DNA of 64,000 nt from Methylophilaceae bacterium (GCA_028355955.1 JAOMTQ010000001.1:124001-188000); one strand, 5' to 3'; positions 27,952 through 36,620 are shown, numbered from the stretch's first letter. Notes: generated by a model from the sequence alone, not told the origin. Made by a program: numbers and translations.

Positions 27952-28575
27952 TTACCTTAGTAAAGGCTTAAGACTTGAAACTATTTCTTGTCCAAGTTTA
28001 GTTAGGCATTCACTTTGTGCTTGAACCATTTTATCAATATCTGTTGTTGAGGCTTGAGCTGTAAAGCTTGATCTTTTATTTAAGATTGTTTCATCCTTTG
28101 ATTTAATTGACCACTGAGCTATTAACTGGCTTTGCCCATTCTGGTCAATATTTAACTCTAAAATATCAATCTTTACTTGAAAATCGACACCCGGTCTTTG
28201 TGGCCAGGGGTAGCGAATCATTCTATCTGTACCTAACTGTGAAGGAAGTGTCTTAAATAATGCTAAAGAAATATTTTGATCTAATTTTTCTGCCCAACGA
28301 TAACCATCTATAAATTTATATTTATTTTCAGAGACAGCAACAACCATTTGAAATCGGTCCAAATAATCTGGCAAGCGGATTGGACCCAATCCAATTAACG
28401 GACCTTCATCCTTCTCTACAAGTTGATTGGTTTCTATTCCAACTGAGGCATCCAGCATATAGTACTCAACAGGCTTACTACTTTTTGCGCAACTCAAAAT
28501 TAAAGATATTAAGCATAATAAAGCAATATTTTTCAAAAGACTTTTAATCGAGTACAGTTTCATTTTATTCATCAC
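27952..28575 (-). CDS. ABC-type transport auxiliary lipoprotein (PqiC-like)
   Basis: Outer-membrane-facing lipoprotein partner of the MCE system. A signal sequence with lipobox LILSC lies about 30 residues in, followed by VEYYMLDAS, the typical start of ABC_trans_aux (DUF330) proteins. GPIRLPDYLDRFQMV is the conserved strand. The frame opens at a GTG at 28575. The ATG codons at 28572 and 28563 are equally possible starts, and all of them overlap or abut the mlaD-like stop. It probably binds the MCE tunnel or tethers it to the outer membrane. Confidence 0.8.
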   Translation of the reverse strand: MMNKMKLYSIKSLLKNIALLCLISLILSCAKSSKPVEYYMLDASVGIETNQLVEKDEGPLIGLGPIRLPDYLDRFQMVVAVSENKYKFIDGYRWAEKLDQNISLALFKTLPSQLGTDRMIRYPWPQRPGVDFQVKIDILELNIDQNGQSQLIAQWSIKSKDETILNKRSSFTAQASTTDIDKMVQAQSECLTKLGQEIVSSLKPLLR

Positions 28576-29578
28576 CCTTACCGTAAATTATTGACTCAGG
28601 ATTTCTCTCTAACGTATCTGTTAAATTTTTAGTTGATTCAGCTGCTTCTTTAAGTGCCTCTAATGCTTGCCAAAGTGGTGCTTCTGGAGATGAAAGCTCT
28701 TCAAATGAGCGAACCGCAAACTGTGATTCTGATAATAAATCTGTTGCTGTGTTTAATGTTTTTTCTAAGGAGTTTAAGACAGGCTTTATCTCTCTTGAAA
28801 ATTCTTGTACAACAACCCGAGTATCTTTCATCGTGCCATTTAAATTTAACATGAGGGGTGTAAAGTTTTCATTTAAGTTTATTAACAGCTTTTCCATCTC
28901 CTTAATTGATTGATTAACCCCTTGACGATTTTCTTTAAGCGACTGAGATGTCAATATAACCTTTATCTCATGCATATTGACTGCTAAATCCTCTACAATT
29001 TCCTCTAATGGCAGCTTTCCAATTCTATCTACAACTTTCTGAGCCTCTCTTTTGATATCTTCAGTTACGTTTGTTGTTGTGGGAAGCTCTTTTAGTTTGC
29101 GAAAATCTATACCTGTCATAACTACCTCATCTTGAGGTGTAAATTGAAACTCAATATACAACAAACCTGTTAGCATGCTTTGTGATTTTAATTGTGCCTT
29201 TAGTCCTTTATTTACAAGATTTTTTACAGAAAGTTCTTTTTCTTTGCCCGCAACTTTTGGATCAAAATCTTCATCTGTTTCATCATCAAGAATATTTTCA
29301 TAATCAAGCTCAATGACAACTGGCTTAATAATTTCTAAAGTTTTCTCATCAAATAAAAGTGCAACCTCTTTGACTTCCCCAATCTTGACTCCCTCAAGCT
29401 TTACAGGCGCTCCGACATTTAAACCATTTAAGTTATTTTCTGCATGAAAGAATAAAACAAATTGATCTTTTTTTTCAAAATAATTACCACCGCCAAACAT
29501 CAATACTGCGATAATTACAAGTGCTAAGGCAGCAAGAAAAAAAGAACCTATTAGCGTAGGACTGACTTGCTTACTCAT
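28565..29578 (-). CDS. MCE-domain lipid-transport protein (MlaD-like)
   Basis: Periplasmic substrate-binding ring subunit of an MCE lipid transporter. One N-terminal membrane helix (IGSFFLAALALVIIAVLMFG) is followed by a single MCE domain (about residues 40-140, with GLNVGAPVKLEGVKIGEV). A long alpha-helical tail of ~180 residues with coiled-coil character comes next. At 337 residues it is longer than E. coli MlaD (about 180) and closer to the single-domain Mce proteins of other transporters. It sits between the ATPase and the lipoprotein genes. Confidence 0.87.
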   Translation of the reverse strand: MSKQVSPTLIGSFFLAALALVIIAVLMFGGGNYFEKKDQFVLFFHAENNLNGLNVGAPVKLEGVKIGEVKEVALLFDEKTLEIIKPVVIELDYENILDDETDEDFDPKVAGKEKELSVKNLVNKGLKAQLKSQSMLTGLLYIEFQFTPQDEVVMTGIDFRKLKELPTTTNVTEDIKREAQKVVDRIGKLPLEEIVEDLAVNMHEIKVILTSQSLKENRQGVNQSIKEMEKLLINLNENFTPLMLNLNGTMKDTRVVVQEFSREIKPVLNSLEKTLNTATDLLSESQFAVRSFEELSSPEAPLWQALEALKEAAESTKNLTDTLERNPESIIYGKGDE

Positions 29579-29592
29579 CTATTTAACTATTC

Positions 29593-30345
29593 TCATTTTT
29601 TTTTACTTCTTGATAAAAATTTAATTACTCTCTCATCTTTAGATGTTTTTAATAATTTTTTTGGATCACCCTCAGCTATCATTGTTTTAGATTCTGGATC
29701 GAGAAAAACCGAATTAGTCCCGATTGCAAATATACTTGCTAGCTCATGAGTCACCATTACTATAGTAGCATTTAAATTATCTCTTAAACTCAAAATCAAA
29801 TCATCAAGTAATTTAGAACTTATCGGATCAAGACCAGCTGATGGCTCATCAAAAAATAAAATTTCAGGATCTAGTGCCATCGCTCTAGCTAGCCCCGCCC
29901 TCTTTTGCATACCTCCACTAATTTCTGACGGATAAAAATCACTAAAACCTGCTAAGCCCACAAGGGAAAGTTTATAGTCAACGATTTCTTGAATATTCTT
30001 TTTATTTAACTCGGTATGTTCTGAAATTGGCAGTGCAATATTTTCACCTAATGTCATTGAGCTTAGTAAAGCACCGCTTTGAAATAGAACTCCCGTTTTA
30101 TTTAATAATAATTTCTGGTTTGAAGCATTAGGACCCCACAAATTTTCATTGCCATAATAAATATTACCCTTTGATGGAAAAATCATTCCAATCAGATGCA
30201 TCATCAAAGTACTTTTACCGCAACCACTTCCACCCATTATGACAAAGATATCGCCTTGATTGATTTTAAAATCCAAATCTCTCTGGATGATGAAATCACC
30301 ATAAGCCATCGTCATTTTTTTAATCGTAATACAAGCTTCAGTCAT
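29593..30345 (-). CDS. MlaF-like ABC ATPase of the MCE transporter
   Basis: ATP-binding subunit. Walker A is GGSGCGKSTLM, the signature is EISGGMQKRAGLARAM, Walker B is ILFFDEPSAGLDP, and the H-loop is VMVTHELAS. The SGGM-x-KR signature is typical of MlaF. The length of 250 residues is normal. It energises lipid movement through the permease encoded 5 bases upstream. The mlaD-like gene follows by 14 bases. Confidence 0.92.
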   Translation of the reverse strand: MTEACITIKKMTMAYGDFIIQRDLDFKINQGDIFVIMGGSGCGKSTLMMHLIGMIFPSKGNIYYGNENLWGPNASNQKLLLNKTGVLFQSGALLSSMTLGENIALPISEHTELNKKNIQEIVDYKLSLVGLAGFSDFYPSEISGGMQKRAGLARAMALDPEILFFDEPSAGLDPISSKLLDDLILSLRDNLNATIVMVTHELASIFAIGTNSVFLDPESKTMIAEGDPKKLLKTSKDERVIKFLSRSKKK

Positions 30346-30350
30346 TTTAC

Positions 30351-31496
30351 TTATATTCCAAGCTGATTAAATAGTATCGTTATAAGTGAATCGGAAATAA
30401 CGATGAAAATAATGCCCGTAACTACTGCAGATGTTGCCGCATCACCAACTGCTGATGCGCTTCGACCACATTGCATACCTCTAATGCAGCCTGAATAGGC
30501 AATTAATATTCCAAAAATTGATGCTTTAAATAAGCCAACTAGCACATCCTTAAACTGAACAGCTAATTCAGTTCTTGTCCAGTATTCTGTTGAGGAAATA
30601 TCAAATAAGCCTATTGCCACAGCCGCTCCGCCTAACATACCCATGAAGTCAGCATATAGACATAACAGTGGCATCACTAAGATTAGTGCCAACATACGTG
30701 GCATCACTAAAAATTCCATAGGATTAAATCCCATTGTTTTTAAGGCATCTATCTCGCTATTTACGTTCATCGTACCAATCTGAGCAGCATAAGAGGCACC
30801 CGTTCGCCCAGCCATTATAATGCCTACCATGAGCGCACCCATTTCGCGTGTCATACCCAATCCAACAAGATCTGCAAGATACATTTGAGCGCCAAATAAT
30901 GACAGTTGGAGTGCTCCTACAAATGCTAATATTAAACCTACTAAAAAACTAATTAGACTCACGATGGGCAATGAGGCAGGTCCACAATCCTGTATATAAG
31001 TCATCAAATCAACAAAACGAAAACGTCCTGTTCCTTTGATTAGAGAAAATGAGCTTTGGATAAGATCCCCTAGAAACGTTACTAAATTTTTTAGTTCAAC
31101 TTTTGCCTTCAACAAACTTCTACCAATTGATTCAATTAAGGATGTTTTTTTCTTTTGTTTTCTTGCCCCATCCCTTTCTGGAACAGAATAAGCAAGGTCT
31201 AAAAGTCCTTGTATGCCTTTTGGAAGGGATTTAATATCAACAGTGATTTTTTTGTTCTTAGCAAAATTAATAATGACCATTAACTGAGCCATAAAGAAAC
31301 TATCCCAATCATCTAATTTTTTTGTAGAAAATGTCATCTTTCTAATCTTAGGATAGTCGGCCAGGCTTAAAAGTAACTCCTCTACCCCTTTAGCACTGGA
31401 ACCTACAGTCCAATTACCAAAAAAATTTATCTCAAAAAACTCTTTTTTGATAATTAACTTTATTTCATTTTTCGCAGTATTATTAATTTTAGGCAT
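30351..31496 (-). CDS. MlaE-like permease fused to an N-terminal STAS-like domain
   Basis: Residues 1 to ~115 form a soluble STAS-like domain of the kind that is a separate MlaB protein in E. coli. Residues ~150-381 are the MlaE permease with about five membrane segments. LVGLGMTREMGALMVGIIMAG (split by ALM) and AAQIGTMNVNSEIDALKTMG are the conserved permease motifs. The fusion puts the regulatory STAS partner in the same chain. It is first of the four-gene operon permease-ATPase-MCE-lipoprotein. It probably moves phospholipids between inner and outer membranes. Confidence 0.88.
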   Translation of the reverse strand: MPKINNTAKNEIKLIIKKEFFEINFFGNWTVGSSAKGVEELLLSLADYPKIRKMTFSTKKLDDWDSFFMAQLMVIINFAKNKKITVDIKSLPKGIQGLLDLAYSVPERDGARKQKKKTSLIESIGRSLLKAKVELKNLVTFLGDLIQSSFSLIKGTGRFRFVDLMTYIQDCGPASLPIVSLISFLVGLILAFVGALQLSLFGAQMYLADLVGLGMTREMGALMVGIIMAGRTGASYAAQIGTMNVNSEIDALKTMGFNPMEFLVMPRMLALILVMPLLCLYADFMGMLGGAAVAIGLFDISSTEYWTRTELAVQFKDVLVGLFKASIFGILIAYSGCIRGMQCGRSASAVGDAATSAVVTGIIFIVISDSLITILFNQLGI

Positions 31497-31522
31497 TCCG
31501 TTATTTAAGATTTAATATTTAA

Positions 31523-32212
31523 TTATAGTAAGTTTTTGTGCTCAATCAGACAATAGTTATTACCTTCGCTGGTATAGAAATTCTCTATGCATTGTTTGAT
31601 ATCATCCTTATTGTCGACAAGCTTAATTAAATTTAAATCTTCATCGCCAATAAGGCTATTTCCGAGTAATTGTTTTTTTATCCACACTAATGAATCTATC
31701 CAGAAGTCTTTACCCACCAAAATGATCGGAAATTGTTGTATTTTTTTAGTTTGCATCAAGGTCATTACTTCAAATAATTCATCAAGTGTCCCAAAGCCAC
31801 CTGGGAAGACAACATAAGCTGATGTATATTTAACAAACATCACCTTTCTTGTAAAAAAATATTTAAAATTAAAACTAATGTCTTGATAGCTATTTGGTTC
31901 CTGCTCGTGTGGCAGAATAATGTTCAGACCAATACTATTGGACTTTCCTCGGTAAGCGCCTTTATTGATAGCCTCCATGATGCCAGGTCCGCCTCCAGAG
32001 ATAATAGAAAACCCCAAGTTAGATAAATCATATGCTACCTCTTCAGCCATAAGGTAATACTTATCTGTATTTTTTGTTCGTGCACTTCCAAACATAGATA
32101 TTGCTGGCATTATTTTTTTAAGCTCTGACGTTTCCATTAACTCTCGCATGATTTCTAGAAACTGATCATTTTCTGGATTGTTAATATCTATTGTTTTTTT
32201 CATAAAATACAA
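31523..32212 (-). CDS. LOG-family (TIGR00730) nucleotide-processing protein
   Basis: A 229-residue Rossmann-fold protein. SGGGPGIMEAINKGAYRG (GGGPG-x-M) and FPGGFGTLDELFEVMTLMQT (PGGFGT-x2-E) are the two signature motifs of the LOG/YgdH group, some of which hydrolyse the N-glycosidic bond of nucleoside monophosphates (cytokinin-activating in plants). The upstream ATG (MYFM) and the one 3 codons later are both possible starts. It stands 26 bases before the MCE operon and may be transcribed with it. Confidence 0.88.
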   Translation of the reverse strand: MYFMKKTIDINNPENDQFLEIMRELMETSELKKIMPAISMFGSARTKNTDKYYLMAEEVAYDLSNLGFSIISGGGPGIMEAINKGAYRGKSNSIGLNIILPHEQEPNSYQDISFNFKYFFTRKVMFVKYTSAYVVFPGGFGTLDELFEVMTLMQTKKIQQFPIILVGKDFWIDSLVWIKKQLLGNSLIGDEDLNLIKLVDNKDDIKQCIENFYTSEGNNYCLIEHKNLL

Positions 32213-32383
32213 TCTTTAATTATTTTAGGTAAAAATAAATATTACAGTAATATTCATTGTTGGAGTGGTTTATGATTTTGCTGATGATATGAAAAATGTA
32301 TCGGGTAAATTAAACATCATCAATGTAAATGGTGAAACAAATTAAGCCAAAATAAAAGATGTGTTATCTAAATTTTAGCTTTG

Positions 32384-32884
32384 ATTTATTTAGAATTATT
32401 TTTCTAGAAGGCTTCTAAGCATCCACGCGGTTTTTTCATGAACATTTATTCTTTGTGTCAACATATCCTCTGTTGCCTGATCACTCGCTGTTGCAACTAA
32501 CCCATAAATACTGCGGATAGTCTTAATCACGGCCTCATGACCCTCAACTAGAAGTGAAATCATCACCTCTGCCTTTGGCGGATTTGAGGGTGCATCTTTA
32601 ACAGATGAATAATGAGAAAAATCTTTATATGAGCCAATCGCAAATTGATCTAAAGCGCGAATTCTTTCTGCGATGACATCAACCGAATTCCACAACTCGG
32701 TATATTGATCCATAAACATTAAATGCAAAGTATTAAACATTGGGCCTGTCACATTCCAATGAAAATTATGCGTATTTAAATAAAGCGTATACGTGTCTGC
32801 TAGAAGCTTTGAGAGGCCCTCAGCAATTTGTTGCCTATCTGAATCATTAATACCAATATCAATTTGTCTTTTCTCTAGGCTCAT
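32384..32884 (-). other. Not a separate gene: start-site note for Dps
   Basis: The dps frame extends four codons upstream to an ATG at 32896. GGAG stands 6 bases before the ATG at 32884, while the predicted -10 box lies at 32908-32913, which would leave almost no leader for the upstream ATG. I therefore prefer the start at 32884. Confidence 0.5.
32396..32884 (-). CDS. dps: Dps-family DNA-binding ferritin-like protein
   Basis: Forms a dodecamer that stores iron, uses up hydrogen peroxide and binds DNA in starvation. LYLNTHNFHWNVTGPMFNTL with H-x3-H and MDQYTELWNSVDVIAERIR form the inter-subunit ferroxidase site (His and Asp/Glu ligands). The C-terminal helix carries HEKTAWMLRSLLE. From the chosen start it has 162 residues, normal for the family. 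The N-terminal tail is short and weakly basic, so DNA binding may be modest. A TATAAT box lies just upstream. Confidence 0.93.
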   Translation of the reverse strand: MSLEKRQIDIGINDSDRQQIAEGLSKLLADTYTLYLNTHNFHWNVTGPMFNTLHLMFMDQYTELWNSVDVIAERIRALDQFAIGSYKDFSHYSSVKDAPSNPPKAEVMISLLVEGHEAVIKTIRSIYGLVATASDQATEDMLTQRINVHEKTAWMLRSLLEK

Positions 32885-32907
32885 TTCAGACTCCATCTTA
32901 AAAAACT

Positions 32908-32913
32908 ATTATA
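32908..32913 (-). promoter_or_regulatory. -10 box of the dps promoter
   Basis: A perfect TATAAT on the minus strand, 24 bases before the preferred dps start. No good -35 box stands 17 bases upstream, which fits activator- or stationary-phase-dependent use, though that is inference. Confidence 0.45.
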
Positions 32914-32940
32914 CATATTGTGTAATATTTAAAAATAAGA

Positions 32941-33072
32941 TTATGTTGTTTGGTTGTTGTTTATTTTCTGCATTATTGCGATTCTTTCATCTACCCTCTG
33001 ATCTAGAATAAGAAAAAGGGTTGTAGCAGCGAACAATATAATCATCCCTCTTATTAGATAGTTTTTTATCAT
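32941..33072 (-). CDS. 43-residue single-pass membrane peptide, coupled to the Sel1-protein gene
   Basis: The ATG overlaps the TGA of the Sel1-repeat gene as ATGA, a classic translational-coupling arrangement. The predicted product starts MIKNYLIRGM, has a hydrophobic stretch IILFAATTLFLIL (residues 11-23), then a charged amphipathic segment DQRVDERIAIMQK and a polar Asn/Gln/Thr tail. With a positive N-terminus and one hydrophobic helix it should sit in the inner membrane with its tail outside. I know no family. It would belong to the ECF sigma regulon through the upstream promoter. Confidence 0.62.
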   Translation of the reverse strand: MIKNYLIRGMIILFAATTLFLILDQRVDERIAIMQKINNNQTT

Positions 33073-34220
33073 GATGCTGCACCCTTTCTTGCAGTTTCTA
33101 TTTTTATTTTAGATTCTCGCATTGTGATTTCTTTAATCATTGATGTTGCTTCAACCACACCCAAAGAAGAAGCTTTTTTAAACCATTGACTTGCTACTAG
33201 ATTATCTTTTTGGACTCCATTTCCATCCTTATAAATTAACCCAAGGTGGTAATGTGCCTGAGGTAAGTCTTTCTTTGCGGCAGTTTTGAAGTATTCAAAT
33301 GCAACAGAGGGATTCACTTGCACCCCAAGGCCGTAGTAATATAAAAAACCGAGATTAAGCTCTGCCTCAGCTATATCAGCTTGAACTGCCTTAAGATAAT
33401 GTTGCCTTGCTAATACATAATCTTGAAAAGTACCTCGGCCATATTGATGCATTAGGCCAAGGTTAAATTCAGCCTCTAATAAGTCTTGATTTGCAGCTTT
33501 TTGATACCACTCGTAAGCCCTCTCATAGTTTACAAATTCATCAGGGCCATAATGCAAGATTTGTGCAATATTAAACTGAGCTTCTTTCATTCCTTGTTCT
33601 GCAGCTATCTCGTATAGCATTGCTGCATAAGTTAGATTTTTTTGAGTGCCCAGACCATAGTGATACATTTGTGCTAAATTATATTGAGCTTCAACAAGCC
33701 CCTTTTTAAGTTCTTCACATTGATATCTATTTTTAGACAATTGTTGTCGAGATGATTTTTCAAACCAATAAAATGCAGTCTCTAAATTTATCTGTCTACC
33801 TAACCCATATCGCTCCATCAAGCCTAAATTAAATTGCGCTTCAGGATTATTATTTTTAGCTGATTTATAGTAGAAATCATAAGCCTCCTGGTAACTAACC
33901 AACTTACCTTTGCCATAATGATGCATCAAACCAAGGCTAAAATTAGCTTCATCTATAGCATTACTGGCTGCCTTTTTGTAAAGCTCTAAGGCTTTGGAGT
34001 AATCTTTAGTTAGATTGTTGCCGAAGTAATACTGATTGGCTTTTTCTAATTGAGCATTTCCGATTTGATTCTTTGTTGGAGGATTTCCAAAACCAACAAA
34101 TTGACTCTCTTTAAACCATGTTTGCCAAAAATTTCCATCTTGGCATTTCCCCTGCGAATAACTGAGTGAGGAAAACATTACTAATTGAACGAACATTAAG
34201 CATAAACTTTTAATTTTCAT
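33069..34220 (-). CDS. Secreted Sel1-repeat (TPR-like) protein
   Basis: A 383-residue protein with a signal peptide (MKIKSLCLMFVQLVMFSSLS, cut after SYS) and about eight tandem Sel1 repeats from residue ~60 onward, each with A-x2-NLG-x2-Y-x-GxG-like spacing (NLGLMHHYGKG, NLGLMERYGLG, NLAQMYHYGLG, NLGFLYYYGLG). One repeat is interrupted by an insertion around RYQCEELKKG. Sel1 solenoids bind proteins or peptides, here probably in the periplasm. It is directly preceded by one of two matching ECF-type promoters and an AAGGTAGG ribosome-binding site. Confidence 0.85.
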   Translation of the reverse strand: MKIKSLCLMFVQLVMFSSLSYSQGKCQDGNFWQTWFKESQFVGFGNPPTKNQIGNAQLEKANQYYFGNNLTKDYSKALELYKKAASNAIDEANFSLGLMHHYGKGKLVSYQEAYDFYYKSAKNNNPEAQFNLGLMERYGLGRQINLETAFYWFEKSSRQQLSKNRYQCEELKKGLVEAQYNLAQMYHYGLGTQKNLTYAAMLYEIAAEQGMKEAQFNIAQILHYGPDEFVNYERAYEWYQKAANQDLLEAEFNLGLMHQYGRGTFQDYVLARQHYLKAVQADIAEAELNLGFLYYYGLGVQVNPSVAFEYFKTAAKKDLPQAHYHLGLIYKDGNGVQKDNLVASQWFKKASSLGVVEATSMIKEITMRESKIKIETARKGAAS

Positions 34221-34249
34221 AACCTACCTTTTAAATATAAATTGATATT

Positions 34250-34279
34250 AGGTAGACGAAAATAAGCGTAATTGTCAGG
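34250..34279 (-). promoter_or_regulatory. ECF-sigma-type promoter of the Sel1 operon
   Basis: On the minus strand CCTGACAA and CGTCTACCT stand 13 bases apart. The same two boxes with the same 13-base spacing occur at 36651-36680. The CGTC core of the -10 box is typical of ECF sigma factors. The box ends 29 bases before the Sel1-gene ATG. Confidence 0.75.
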
Positions 34280-34296
34280 AATATAATTTTTAAAAT

Positions 34297-35043
34297 TTAA
34301 TAAACTAACCCTTTTTTAATTAAATACTCCATATTAGATCTTGCGTCCTCATTACCAAGTGCGGATGATTTTTTATACCACTCATATGCCTGAGGATAGC
34401 TCTGATCAACATTAACCCCAAGCTCATACATAAGGCCTAAATTAAATCTGGCATTTGAATCATATTGATTTGCTAATACCAAACAATATTCTAGGCTTAA
34501 GGTTGCATTATAAGAGCACAAGTTATCTTCTGAATTTACAGGTAATATTTTCTCATCTTTGGTAGGAGCATAACGTGACCAAAAGCCGGTAAATCCTCCG
34601 TGCTTATCAAAATGTTCATTCCAAAAACCTTTATCGTTAGTTTCATTTACTATCATTTTTTTACCAGTCTCTTTTGCAAGAATAATATGATTTAATTCAT
34701 CTGCAACAGACACAACCCCGTCATAAGTTTTTTTGGATGCATATACGAAACCTGTCCCAAGGATAATAATTAGAAATGCTTTAAATTTATTCTCAAAAAA
34801 TGAGGTCCATAGAGCTTTTGAAGATCTCTTAGCTTTTTTCTTCGCAATAGCCTCCTTCACATTTTGGTAAAAAGCATCATCGCGATCAGGTATTTCATTT
34901 TCTATTTTTTTATTTTCTGTAATCCAAGCATTTCTCAATAGACGAGCTTCAAGTCTTGTTTTAATATCTATTCCTTTCACTGCAACACCTTGAAGCGTAT
35001 CTATCCAATCCTGTAATATTTTTTGTTCTTTATTTTTCATCAT
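34297..35043 (-). CDS. Putative membrane anti-sigma factor with C-terminal Sel1 repeat
   Basis: Encoded 2 bases after the ECF sigma gene, as anti-sigma factors usually are. Residues 1 to ~88 are cytoplasmic and charged (LQDWIDTLQGVAVKGIDIK at the start, later KEAIAKKKAKRSSKA). One membrane helix follows at about 91-108 (FKAFLIIILGTGFVYASK), and the periplasmic C-terminus has one or two Sel1-like repeats (ARFNLGLMYELGVNVDQSY). No classical zinc H-x3-C-x2-C anti-sigma motif is present. Sel1 repeats here and in the regulated secreted protein suggest a shared periplasmic ligand or direct contact. The anti-sigma role is inferred from position and topology. Confidence 0.62.
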   Translation of the reverse strand: MMKNKEQKILQDWIDTLQGVAVKGIDIKTRLEARLLRNAWITENKKIENEIPDRDDAFYQNVKEAIAKKKAKRSSKALWTSFFENKFKAFLIIILGTGFVYASKKTYDGVVSVADELNHIILAKETGKKMIVNETNDKGFWNEHFDKHGGFTGFWSRYAPTKDEKILPVNSEDNLCSYNATLSLEYCLVLANQYDSNARFNLGLMYELGVNVDQSYPQAYEWYKKSSALGNEDARSNMEYLIKKGLVY

Positions 35044-35045
35044 AT

Positions 35046-35627
35046 TTACTCTTCAATTTCATTGCATATCTCTATGAATAGTTTAAATTTTTTCCTGCAT
35101 TGACTCATAAATTCTCTTGTGGCCCCATAAGGTCGACCGATAATCCGCCCAATCTCTTCCGGACTAAGTCCATCTATGATAAATCCCATTACTTCTGCCC
35201 TTTTGGGTTCAGCTTCTCGAAATTTTGCTAATTGCTCTTGAACGCAACCTGAACGTGTTTGGTTTTCTTCCAATATTTTTGGTGCTTGAGATTGATCTCT
35301 ATCCTCATCAAAAGGAATCTCTCTATTTTTTTTTAAAACTCTACCTTTGTCAATTACCATATTTCTTAATACTCGATACATCCACGTTCTTGCAAATTCA
35401 ATATCTTTTATGGAGTCTGATTGCATATAAAGCTTATCAATTGTAAATTCTTGCACTAAGTCCCTGGCATCCTCTTTATTAATTCCACTTTTCATTGTAA
35501 AACGGATAAACTCCTTCCTAAATCCATATTTTTCAAAAAGCCTCATAGCCCCATCACTATCACCCTCTCTAAACAATTGAATAATTTCAGTTGCCTGATC
35601 TCGTTTTGATAGCTTTTCTTTAGTCAT
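35046..35627 (-). CDS. ECF-family RNA polymerase sigma factor
   Basis: A 193-residue alternative sigma factor. Region 2 is at about residues 30-92 (INKEDARDLVQEFTIDKLYM, then ARTWMYRVLRNMVIDKGR, the -10 recognition helix). Region 4 is at about 136-185 (FIIDGLSPEEIGRIIGRPYG, a helix-turn-helix for the -35 box). Regions 1 and 3 are absent, as in ECF factors. It sits between a secreted unknown and the anti-sigma candidate and is probably transcribed from the ECF-type promoter at 36651-36680, i.e. autoregulated. I cannot assign it to a numbered ECF group. Confidence 0.88.
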   Translation of the reverse strand: MTKEKLSKRDQATEIIQLFREGDSDGAMRLFEKYGFRKEFIRFTMKSGINKEDARDLVQEFTIDKLYMQSDSIKDIEFARTWMYRVLRNMVIDKGRVLKKNREIPFDEDRDQSQAPKILEENQTRSGCVQEQLAKFREAEPKRAEVMGFIIDGLSPEEIGRIIGRPYGATREFMSQCRKKFKLFIEICNEIEE

Positions 35628-35669
35628 TTACTTCCCCCTGTAAGTAAACTACACCACTTTATTTATTAT

Positions 35670-36275
35670 TCATAGACTTGTTGTTTTTACAATGTCTTCG
35701 CATAATTCCTTTGCTTTTAGTTTTGCTGCAACGTATCCATTTAGACTGAATTCATCTGATGGAATATCAAAATAAATTTTGTGCGGGTTGGTAACTTCAA
35801 TCTTTATTGTATTGAAAAATGCCATTAACGAGTCAAACATCTGTCCTTGAATAAAATTTCCAAAGAAGGCTATTTTTAGAGTTGCAAAATCAAAAACACC
35901 TATCAAATCCGTATTAATAATCGCTGGGTCTTCCTCTTTTGCCTGAGGAAAATTAATTCTTAAATCAATACTTTCCCCTTTAAAATCATAAAGGCGATCT
36001 TTATTATTCTTTTGAGTTGAAATGCTAGTTGCAAGGATATCTATATCGCAATTACCAGCTTTTTTTATCCATCCAAAACGATGTCCATGAACTATGCTAC
36101 CGTGCGTGCTATATCGAACCATATTATTGTATTTATCTACCTCCCAATCTTCATATATATCGGTTTTTTTTGGTTCAATATTACTCTCCAGCTCATTACT
36201 CTCTAAATTTTTAGCTTGAATGATATTGCCTATTAAGCAAAATATCACCAGTAAAATAATATTTATTTTGTTCAT
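35670..36275 (-). CDS. Secreted protein of unknown function in the sigma operon
   Basis: A 201-residue product with a clear signal peptide (MNKINIILLVIFCLIGNIIQ, cut near QAKN). The mature part has EDWEVDKYNNMVRYSTHGS and HGHRFGWIKKAGNCDID, then a beta-rich stretch ending in an SDEFSLNGYVAAKLKAKELC helix. I recognise no family. It stands 42 bases before the sigma gene with an AGGGAGAG ribosome-binding site and is likely part of the same operon. It may sense the signal or be an effector in the periplasm. Confidence 0.62.
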   Translation of the reverse strand: MNKINIILLVIFCLIGNIIQAKNLESNELESNIEPKKTDIYEDWEVDKYNNMVRYSTHGSIVHGHRFGWIKKAGNCDIDILATSISTQKNNKDRLYDFKGESIDLRINFPQAKEEDPAIINTDLIGVFDFATLKIAFFGNFIQGQMFDSLMAFFNTIKIEVTNPHKIYFDIPSDEFSLNGYVAAKLKAKELCEDIVKTTSL

Positions 36276-36368
36276 TTTGTATCTCTCCCTTTTAATTGGT
36301 GGCTAGATTTTCGCACTAGCCCGGCGGCAGAAGAAAAACAGGAGGAGGTATTTCTCTGCGATTAATTT

Positions 36369-36620
36369 TTAACTTATCTGACCTGAAGTGATGATGACTT
36401 TTTTATTTTCAGAATGAATTAGGTAGCAATCAAAGTGATATTTAATATCTGAAATAGTCCTCTCATCCATAATTTCAGTTATATTTTTAAGTGAGGACTC
36501 GTTAAACGTCCTTAGGTATTCGGCAAGTCCAATCTTTTGCTTCTCTCCATATTTAAGAAGGATATTTTGGATTTGTAATGGAATCTCGCCTGTATTAAAT
36601 TTTTTTTTATCTTGCCCCAT
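36369..36620 (-). CDS. 83-residue protein of unknown function, first gene of the sigma operon
   Basis: A small soluble, helix-rich protein (QIQNILLKYGEKQKIGLAEY, then SSLKNITEIMDERTISDIKY) with a short beta-like C-terminus (KKVIITSGQIS). It has no signal peptide or membrane segment. An AGGAAAG ribosome-binding site precedes the ATG, and an ECF-type promoter ends 30 bases before it. I know no homologue. Its position as first gene of the regulon suggests a regulatory or adaptor role, but this is only inference. Confidence 0.66.
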   Translation of the reverse strand: MGQDKKKFNTGEIPLQIQNILLKYGEKQKIGLAEYLRTFNESSLKNITEIMDERTISDIKYHFDCYLIHSENKKVIITSGQIS

